In this document: piece by piece, positions 1 through 5,207 of the stretch | Position numbering within the stretch: position 1 is the stretch's first letter | How the letters are laid out: every line of letters starts with the position of its first letter | Origin: Candidatus Peregrinibacteria bacterium RIFCSPLOWO2_01_FULL_48_20 | GTDB taxonomy: Bacteria > Patescibacteriota > Gracilibacteria > UBA1369 > 2-02-FULL-48-14 | DNA: 7,356 nucleotides | Direction of reading: 5' to 3' | Assembly: GCA_001787475.1 (NCBI GenBank) | Contig: MFXB01000031.1 | Coordinates: forward strand, 1 to 7,356 | Notes under the pieces: model-generated | What the model saw: the letters and a program-made list of their open reading frames with translations, nothing else | Database searches by the model: none | What the model was told of the DNA's origin: nothing | Made by a program: the position numbers and the translations under genes

Positions 1-634
1 TCAAAAGACTTTGCTCGCCTTCCTTTATAGTGAGGGATTCGATCACCAGCTCTTCCTCTCCCCTATCCACAAAGTCCACGCCCACTTGCCCGCTTTTCAC
101 CGCCACCCGCTCCTCATCGACCCGATTCGACACCAAGTAAGTCCCTTGGAAAGATTGCAGATTCATCACATCCGTCTGAATGAGGAGTTCGAGTTCGCCT
201 TCGTCTTGAGCCAAATGCTCCACCCAAATTTGACCGTCCACCACCTGAAGCTCCATTTGATTGTGCGATTCTCCGGCCGTAAATTCCGCAATCTTCAGTT
301 TGGTATTCTCGTCCAAGTAAACGAGGGTACCGTTATAGAAGGAAAGAGAAAGCCGGCTGTCCTCCACTGTTGTGATTTGATCTCCCACAAGAACCAACTC
401 GGAATCGGAAGCGGATTTTGCGTCCGATTGTCCCCACTCCAAAATTTCGGCATTTCCCTTTATTACGGAAAGCACCGCCTCATCTTTTTTATCTTCGGCG
501 AAGGAACTGAAGACGGAAACACAGGCTTTCAAAATCAAAAAGAAAAATACCAAAAAGAGTACCAACCAGAAAAACGACTTGAAACCGCTGCGTCGGCGTG
601 AAGGTTGATATCGTCTATAATAGGTATAGCTCAT
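1..634 (-). CDS. FecR-domain single-pass membrane protein (3' end beyond left edge)
   Basis: Reading from an ATG at 634 on the minus strand, the frame stays open for 211 codons to the left edge, so the C-terminus is missing. Residues 1-19 are short and basic (several Arg/Lys), residues 20-42 form one strongly hydrophobic helix rich in Phe, Leu and Val, and the rest is a soluble, mostly beta-type domain. That predicts an N-in, C-out anchor. Residues 53-190 look like a FecR domain: a V-I-K-G-N-A-E opening, a V-G-D-Q-I-T-T segment, an S-L-S-F-Y-N-G-T strand, then L-D-E-N-T-K-L and V-V-D-G-Q-I-W-V. FecR domains are known from sigma-factor signalling proteins and from many other exported proteins; no sigma factor is visible here, so the role is unknown. 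It starts 8 nt after the dnaA stop. An AGGAG lies about 20 nt upstream of the ATG, too far to be a normal ribosome site. A lipoprotein reading (L-K-A-C at 35-38) is possible but the Lys at -2 argues against it. Confidence 0.8.
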   Translation of the reverse strand, partial: MSYTYYRRYQPSRRRSGFKSFFWLVLFLVFFFLILKACVSVFSSFAEDKKDEAVLSVIKGNAEILEWGQSDAKSASDSELVLVGDQITTVEDSRLSLSFYNGTLVYLDENTKLKIAEFTAGESHNQMELQVVDGQIWVEHLAQDEGELELLIQTDVMNLQSFQGTYLVSNRVDEERVAVKSGQVGVDFVDRGEEELVIESLTIKEGEQSLL

Positions 635-642
635 GATGAGAA

Positions 643-2100
643 CTAAAGTCCCATCTCCTTCTTAATGGAATTTACGTCGCGAAGCAAGTTTTTATCTTTC
701 TTAAGCCTCATGTCAATTTTGTCGCAGGCATGAATAACAGTGGTATGATTTTTCCCGCCGAACTCTTTTCCAATCTGATCATAAGCCAAATTGAGCTCAT
801 TTCGGAGCAGATACATCGCCACTTGCCTCGGAAGTAAGACCGCATTTTTACGCGACTCCCCCATGAGCTCATCGGACGGTAGGCGGAAATAGCGAGCCAC
901 AATTTCAATGACTTCTTCACTGTGGAGGCCTCGGGAAACCTCACTTCCTTGTTGATCCATTCCTTGCAGATTATCGCGTCCGAGCTTTTTAATGATCTTG
1001 GCCACGCTGCGAACCGTGGGAGTGGAATGTTCGAGTTGCGCCTGCGCGATGGCTTGAATGAGCACACCCTCCAGCTCTCGAATGGAATCGTGAATATTGG
1101 TGGCGATAAACTCCAAAACTTCCGCGTGAATGAGGATTTCGTGTTGGCGGCACTTGGCATGCAAAATGGCGAGCCGTGTTTCATAGTCGGGGAACTGAAC
1201 ATCCACAATCATGCCCATCTCAAAACGACTCACCAAGCGATCTTCCAGTTCGTTGAGCTCTTTGGGTGGCCTATCGGAACTGATGATGATTTGTTTTCCG
1301 TTGTCATAAAGCTCGTTGAAGGTGTGGAAAAATTCTTCCTGCGTGCGATCTTTGTTCGCCAAAAACTGAATGTCGTCGATAATGAGACAATCCACTTTAC
1401 GGTAGCGATCCTTAAAATCCTTGGAATTGCGCTTTCCGATAGCTTCCACAATTTCGTTGGTGAAACGTTCCGAGGTCATGTACACCACCACTTTATCGGG
1501 ATCGTTGCGGAGGATTTCGTTTCCGGTGGCTTGCAAAAGGTGAGTTTTTCCGAGTCCAACTCCGCCATACACAAAGAGCGGATTATAAATGGACCCGGGG
1601 CTCATTCCCACCGCCATGGAAGCGGCGTGTGCCAAACGGTTGCTGGGACCGATCACATAATTTTGCAGCGTGAACTTGGGATTGATGCATTTGCTGGAAA
1701 TACCTTCGAGCAAACGTACTTCTTGCTTACCGGGAAGTTTGCGCGGTTTTTTTTCTTTGGCAAAAAACTTGGTCACATCCACGCCTCGCAGATCTTCGGG
1801 AAGTCCCAAGTTCGGATCCACTTCAATCATAATTTCCCGCACCTCTGGATACACCGTTTTCACCGCTTCCAAAAGCTGAGCGCCCAATTTATTTTCAAGC
1901 CAATCCTTGGCAAAAATATTGGGAGCGCCAATCACCAAAAGCCCATCATGAAACGAAAGAATCGCCGTATTCTGGAACCAAGTAAGAAAATGGGGGCGTT
2001 TAACTTCGATTTCCACTTTTTCCAGGATTCGAAGCCAAAGATCCTGCCCGGGAAGTACCGATTCCATAGAGCGTGCGAGTGATGGGTGTTGGGAAGCCAT
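643..2100 (-). CDS. dnaA: Chromosomal replication initiator protein DnaA
   Basis: Complete DnaA of 485 residues from the ATG at 2100. It is the AAA+ ATPase that binds DnaA boxes and opens the replication origin. Domain I (about 18-92) matches the family N-terminus, including L-W...F-x-x-W-F and A-P-N-x-F-x-x-D-W-L. A basic linker (about 95-135) is the short domain II. Domain III has Walker A GGVGLGKT (179-186), Walker B LIIDD (239-243), sensor I (271-276), the arginine-finger box RLVSRF (288-293) and sensor II RELEG (341-345). Domain IV (about 392-485) carries the DnaA signature GGKNHTTVIHAC (448-459). All key residues are present. The start is uncertain: the frame extends back to a TTG at 2184 overlapping rseP, and an ATG at 2067 (474 residues, beginning M-E-S-V-L) resembles the usual short DnaA N-terminus. 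None has a clear Shine-Dalgarno site. It follows rseP by 70 nt; dnaN and rpmH, its usual neighbours, are absent. The stop is TAG. Confidence 0.97.
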   Translation of the reverse strand: MASQHPSLARSMESVLPGQDLWLRILEKVEIEVKRPHFLTWFQNTAILSFHDGLLVIGAPNIFAKDWLENKLGAQLLEAVKTVYPEVREIMIEVDPNLGLPEDLRGVDVTKFFAKEKKPRKLPGKQEVRLLEGISSKCINPKFTLQNYVIGPSNRLAHAASMAVGMSPGSIYNPLFVYGGVGLGKTHLLQATGNEILRNDPDKVVVYMTSERFTNEIVEAIGKRNSKDFKDRYRKVDCLIIDDIQFLANKDRTQEEFFHTFNELYDNGKQIIISSDRPPKELNELEDRLVSRFEMGMIVDVQFPDYETRLAILHAKCRQHEILIHAEVLEFIATNIHDSIRELEGVLIQAIAQAQLEHSTPTVRSVAKIIKKLGRDNLQGMDQQGSEVSRGLHSEEVIEIVARYFRLPSDELMGESRKNAVLLPRQVAMYLLRNELNLAYDQIGKEFGGKNHTTVIHACDKIDMRLKKDKNLLRDVNSIKKEMGL

Positions 2101-2170
2101 AGTAAATCGCCCGGCACCTTTACCGCAAGAAAATCTTTGTGAGAATCCATTGACGATACGCTCCGTGAGT

Positions 2171-3562
2171 TTAGAACAATCCAATTACATCGTTGAACGT
2201 CACATACAAAATAAACAAAATCAAAAACAAAAAGCCTCCGGCATGAATGAGCCGTTCGTATTTTGCGTTGAGTTTTCGGCCCGTAATGGCCTGCACCGCA
2301 ATAAAGAAAAATTTACCGCCATCGAGAGCGGGAATGGGTAAAATATTGATCACGCCCAAGCTCAGCGACAAAAGCGCGACGAAACGCAAGGTGGCGGCAA
2401 AACCCGCCTGCACGGTCACAAAAGTCATTTGAGCGATGCCCACCGGACCGGAAACTCCGTCGGGCACTTCCCCGCCGGTTAAAAATTCTTTCAAAACGCT
2501 CACAAACATCACCGCCGTTGTTTTTCCCAAACGACCCATTTCTTCCAAAGCCACGAGCGGGGCGGAAAGTCCGTAACTCACCGTTTCAATGTTCACGAGC
2601 ATGTGAGGAACATAGTTGGTATAGAGCGACAAGTTACCGTAATAAGGAAGCAAATCGGCAATGGCTATTCCCACTCGCCTATCTTCCGCCCTCGGTTCCA
2701 CGGAAAAGCTCAACTCCTCTTCCCCGCGCAAAATCGAATAAAGCAGCACTCCTTCCGATTCTTGACTCATGATCGTGACTTGCTCGGCAAGACGCACGTC
2801 CGAACCGTTTATGGCTAAAATTTGATCGCCCAACCGGAATCCGGCCAGAGCCGCCGGCGAGTCCTCTTCTATATAAGTGATAAGCGGATGAGAATCGGGC
2901 AGATCGAAAGAAAGAACGAACTCGCCCATCGTTTCACGATAAACCGTGAGCTGAACGGCATCCTGCCCTTTAAAGACCGGGGCTAAATCTTCCTCACTCA
3001 AAACCTCTTGATCACCCACTTGAATAAGAGCGTCCCCGTCCAAAAGCAAGCCGCTGAAAACCGACGAAGCGTCCTCATGATAAACCAAACGCGGCAAGTA
3101 AAAGGCCTCCGCATTGCCGGTCGGCGCCGGCTCCACGTTTACCGTGCCGTTTCGAATTTCATTCAAAAAGTCCTCCTCCGTGCTGATGAGCGGTTCAATA
3201 CCCACCGTAAAACCAATCGTGAGCAGTACAAAAGCCAAAAGAAGATTCATGAGCACTCCCGCGCAAACAATGAACGCTTGCGCACGCAAAGACTGATTCT
3301 CAAAACTGCGCTTACTGCCTTTCGATTCTTTGGTGGTGGAATCTTCGCCGAGCATGCGTACAAAACCGCCGAAAGGAATCCAGTTAATGCTGTAGAGAGT
3401 CTCTCCACGCTTGATGCCAAACAGACGAGGCGGCAAACCAAACCCAAACTCTTCCACTTTCACGCCGGCGCGCTTCGCCGCAAAAAAATGCCCGCACTCA
3501 TGTATCAAAATGAGAACGGAGAAAATAATCAAAAAAACAACAACAGTGATAAGTATATTCAT
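2171..3562 (-). CDS. rseP: Site-2 membrane zinc metalloprotease, RseP family
   Basis: Encodes 463 residues, close to the 450 of E. coli RseP. Site-2 proteases cut transmembrane segments of single-pass proteins, commonly anti-sigma factors and leftover signal peptides. The first helix (about 2-22) leads into the zinc motif HECGH (21-25), followed by the conserved F-G-x-G-L-P-P-R-L-F-G and I-P-x-G-G-F-V-R-M-L-G segments (40-72). A second membrane segment lies at about 98-122. The large external loop holds a degenerate first PDZ-like region (about 150-212) and a clearer second PDZ domain (about 225-290, with D-S-P-A-A-x-A-G and G-D-Q-I-L-A-I-N-G). S-G-P-V-G-I (371-376) and the third zinc-ligand motif LDGG (413-416, within I-L-P-I-P-A-L-D-G-G) follow, then a last helix (about 441-458). 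The catalytic residues are intact. Its ATG overlaps the frr TGA as ATGA, which indicates translational coupling. The usual uppS, cdsA and dxr between frr and rseP are missing. Confidence 0.95.
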   Translation of the reverse strand: MNILITVVVFLIIFSVLILIHECGHFFAAKRAGVKVEEFGFGLPPRLFGIKRGETLYSINWIPFGGFVRMLGEDSTTKESKGSKRSFENQSLRAQAFIVCAGVLMNLLLAFVLLTIGFTVGIEPLISTEEDFLNEIRNGTVNVEPAPTGNAEAFYLPRLVYHEDASSVFSGLLLDGDALIQVGDQEVLSEEDLAPVFKGQDAVQLTVYRETMGEFVLSFDLPDSHPLITYIEEDSPAALAGFRLGDQILAINGSDVRLAEQVTIMSQESEGVLLYSILRGEEELSFSVEPRAEDRRVGIAIADLLPYYGNLSLYTNYVPHMLVNIETVSYGLSAPLVALEEMGRLGKTTAVMFVSVLKEFLTGGEVPDGVSGPVGIAQMTFVTVQAGFAATLRFVALLSLSLGVINILPIPALDGGKFFFIAVQAITGRKLNAKYERLIHAGGFLFLILFILYVTFNDVIGLF

Positions 3563-4113
3563 AATGTCATTATGGTTTCTTCTTTCTTTTTGGCCAACTC
3601 GTCGATCTCTTTATTTACTTTATCCACGCCTTCTTGGAGTGCGTTTTCACTTCCCTTTCGGTCGTCCTCGGTCATATCACCTTCATGTTCCATGCGTTTG
3701 AACGTGCCCATGGTTTCATGGCGAAGGTTCCGAATGGCAATACGCGCTTCTTCAGCCAAACGCCCAACCACTTTCACCAAGTCGCGACGACGCTCCTCTG
3801 TGAGCGGAGGGATATTCAAAATGATGGCGAGCCCGTTGTTCACCGGATTCAAATTGAGATCCGAAACTTGGATGGCTCTTTCAATTCCGGCGAGCATCGA
3901 TTTGTCCCAGGGTTGAATTTGAACCGTGCGGCCGTCCGGCACACTCACGCTGGCAACGGACTTCACCGGTTGCATCACGCCGTACGCTTCCACCATGAGG
4001 TTTTCCACAATAGAAGAAGACGCGCGCCCAATTTGCAGTTTGCTGAATTCATCCTGAAGATGAGTACTGGTCTTCGCAAAATCTTGATTGGCTTGAGTAA
4101 CTAGAATGTGCAT
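3559..4113 (-). CDS. frr: Ribosome recycling factor
   Basis: Encodes 184 residues, the standard length for this factor, which together with EF-G splits the post-termination 70S ribosome in the cytoplasm. Family hallmarks are visible along the whole chain: G-R-A-S (29-32), M-V-E-A-Y-G (40-45), the S-V-P-D-G-R-T strand (57-63), W-D-K-S-M (69-73), I-E-R-A-I (77-81), S-D-L-x-L-N-P (84-90), P-P-L-T-E-E-R-R-R-D-L (102-112) and A-R-I-A-I-R-N-L-R (123-131), ending in the long Lys/Glu-rich helix with a hydrophobic C-terminal tip. The TGA stop sits where the family normally ends, so UGA is read as stop. The ATG at 4113 is 39 nt after pyrH, preceded by an AT-rich leader with no Shine-Dalgarno motif. The pyrH-frr pair is conserved in most bacteria. 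Confidence 0.97.
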   Translation of the reverse strand: MHILVTQANQDFAKTSTHLQDEFSKLQIGRASSSIVENLMVEAYGVMQPVKSVASVSVPDGRTVQIQPWDKSMLAGIERAIQVSDLNLNPVNNGLAIILNIPPLTEERRRDLVKVVGRLAEEARIAIRNLRHETMGTFKRMEHEGDMTEDDRKGSENALQEGVDKVNKEIDELAKKKEETIMTL

Positions 4114-4131
4114 AATTTAATTGATTAATGA

Positions 4132-4172
4132 GTCGCTAACGCGACATCTTTTTTAGGCTGCACTTCGTGCAG
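4132..4172. other. Two adjacent small inverted repeats at the pyrH-frr junction
   Basis: CTGCAC-TTC-GTGCAG (4158-4172) covers the last codons of pyrH, and GTCGC-TAAC-GCGAC (4132-4145) lies in the 39-nt pyrH-frr gap. Stems are 6 and 5 bp with loops of 3 and 4 nt. On the coding (minus) strand neither is followed by a U-tract, so this is not an intrinsic terminator for the operon. On the plus strand the second stem is followed by six T residues (4149-4154). A role in RNA processing, or in shielding the frr start region, is possible but unproven. Confidence 0.4.
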
Positions 4173-4872
4173 TGATTAAAGTTCCGATTTTTTTCCCGCT
4201 TGCCGCCCTGAGCAGATTGCCACGCTTCCCTTGGAAGACAAGTACGGGGAGCCCGTTTTCCTTACAAAGCACAATGGCCGTCTGGTCCATAATTTGAAGT
4301 TCGCGTTTTAAAACTTCCGCATAAGAAATTTTGGGGAAAAATTTTGCGTTCTTGTGTTTGAGCGGATCTTTGTCATACACGCCTTCCACTTTCGTGTCCT
4401 TCAACAAAACTGCGCATTGCAATTCAAGTGCCCGGAGCGCGGCCGCCGAATCGGTGGTGAAGTAAGGATTCCCCGTTCCACCCGCGCAAATCACCACGCC
4501 TCCATCGTTCAAAATTTTCTTTCCCAACTCCGGCGAATAATTGTAGGCATAGTACCCATCGGCATGAGTGGCCAAAGCAAAAGCTTTAACGCCCGTTTGA
4601 TTCAGAGCCTCGGTCAAAAGACTGGCGTTCATCATCGTCGCCAGCATGCCCACCGAATCGGAAACGCTGCGCGCCAAACGCAAACCGGAATTGTCTCGAA
4701 AACGCCAAAAATTTCCTCCGCCCACCACCACGGCGACTTGAATTTTCTTTTTCACCAAAATCCGGATTTCCTCGGCCAAAACTTTAAGCGCGGCACCGTC
4801 GGCACCCACTCCGTCTTTTCCGGCCAAATGTTCGCCGGAAACTTTCAGCATGATGCGTTTATACCGCGCCAT
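4153..4872 (-). CDS. pyrH: Uridylate kinase (UMP kinase)
   Basis: Encodes 239 residues (E. coli PyrH has 241). It phosphorylates UMP to UDP with ATP in the cytoplasm, feeding pyrimidine nucleotides and UDP-sugars. It belongs to the amino-acid-kinase fold, as shown by K-R-I-M-L-K-V-S-G-E (5-14), V-V-V-G-G-G-N (48-54), S-V-G-M-L-A-T-M-M-N (73-82), A-G-G-T-G-N-P-Y-F-T-T-D-S-A-A (130-144), K-D-T-K-V-E-G-V-Y-D-K-D-P (158-170), Y-A-E-V-L (184-188) and M-D-Q-T-A-I (195-200), ending with I-G-T-L-I. Departures from the E. coli pattern are H in S-G-E-H-L, and N-F-W-R-F after the GGG where N-L-F-R-G is usual. I chose the ATG at 4872 because it places the M-x-x-Y-K-R-I start as in the family; it overlaps the preceding gene by 14 nt. 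A GTG at 4914 would add 14 unlikely residues. rpsB and tsf, usually upstream, are not here. Confidence 0.96.
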   Translation of the reverse strand: MARYKRIMLKVSGEHLAGKDGVGADGAALKVLAEEIRILVKKKIQVAVVVGGGNFWRFRDNSGLRLARSVSDSVGMLATMMNASLLTEALNQTGVKAFALATHADGYYAYNYSPELGKKILNDGGVVICAGGTGNPYFTTDSAAALRALELQCAVLLKDTKVEGVYDKDPLKHKNAKFFPKISYAEVLKRELQIMDQTAIVLCKENGLPVLVFQGKRGNLLRAASGKKIGTLITARSAA

Positions 4873-5197
4873 TGAAAATGAGATAACCGAATAAAATTCC
4901 AATCGCGAGTCCACCCAGCACCATCACCGGACCTTTGGTTCCGGGAGAAAAACGGCGCGCATTGGCAAGATCCGTGAGCAAATTGGTGCTCAAAATAATT
5001 TCCTCGTCTTTATTGCGTTCCACCACTTCCACAAAACTGTGATTCGCAACCAAGGTCACAAAGCGATCGAACGTGATTTTCACATAACCCGAAGGACTCA
5101 CTCCCGACGGATGTGAAGGCTTTTCCTCCTCCAAAGAACGCTTTTCAAATTCAATGGAATCGTCGGATTCTTCTTCGGGTAAATAAATGTCGTCCAT
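4859..5197 (-). CDS. Hypothetical small tail-anchored membrane protein
   Basis: Encodes 112 residues and I do not recognise the family. Residues 1-26 are very acidic (many Asp and Glu), 27-36 are a Pro/Ser/Gly spacer, and 37-83 form a compact segment with alternating hydrophobic residues (Y-V-K-I-T-F-D-R-F-V-T-L-V, then F-V-E-V-V-E-R and I-I-L-S-T-N-L-L). Residues 89-109 are one hydrophobic glycine-containing helix ending four residues from the C-terminus. There is no N-terminal signal, so it is probably tail-anchored with the N-terminus in the cytoplasm. The ATG at 5197 lies 10 nt after the stop of the surface-protein gene; an AAGGA sits only 2 nt before it. An upstream in-frame ATG at 5245 would overlap the surface-protein gene by 38 nt and add a basic 16-residue N-terminus that breaks the acidic start, so I prefer 5197. 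The 3' end overlaps pyrH by 14 nt, which supports a real, co-transcribed gene. Confidence 0.72.
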   Translation of the reverse strand: MDDIYLPEEESDDSIEFEKRSLEEEKPSHPSGVSPSGYVKITFDRFVTLVANHSFVEVVERNKDEEIILSTNLLTDLANARRFSPGTKGPVMVLGGLAIGILFGYLIFNGAV

Positions 5198-5207
5198 GGT
5201 CCTTATC

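Noticed and set aside
63..71. CTATCCACA, one mismatch from a DnaA box, near dnaA
   Set aside because: It is a single site inside the FecR-like coding sequence with no other boxes nearby, so it does not support an origin.
521..530. Possible lipobox (L-K-A-C) in the FecR-like protein
   Set aside because: A Lys just before the -1 Ala is atypical, and the hydrophobic stretch continues past the Cys, so a simple membrane anchor fits better.
11..601. Plus-strand open frame of 196 codons
   Set aside because: It mirrors the FecR-like gene on the other strand, is His/Leu-rich without any recognisable motif, and would be the only gene on that strand.
922..2082. Long plus-strand open frame of 386 codons opposite dnaA
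   Set aside because: It is antisense to a complete DnaA with all motifs; the translated sequence shows no domain and begins inside the dnaA frame.
3559..3561. UGA possibly recoded as Gly (genetic code 25)
   Set aside because: Frr ends at this TGA at the normal family length with the expected C-terminal residues, and TGA overlaps the rseP start as ATGA, so it acts as a stop.
3620..3628. TTATCCACG, one mismatch from a DnaA box
   Set aside because: It lies in frr and is explained by the conserved codons there; it is isolated.
4132..4154. Stem plus six T on the plus strand, terminator-like
   Set aside because: No plus-strand gene exists upstream for it to terminate, and the stem is only 5 bp.
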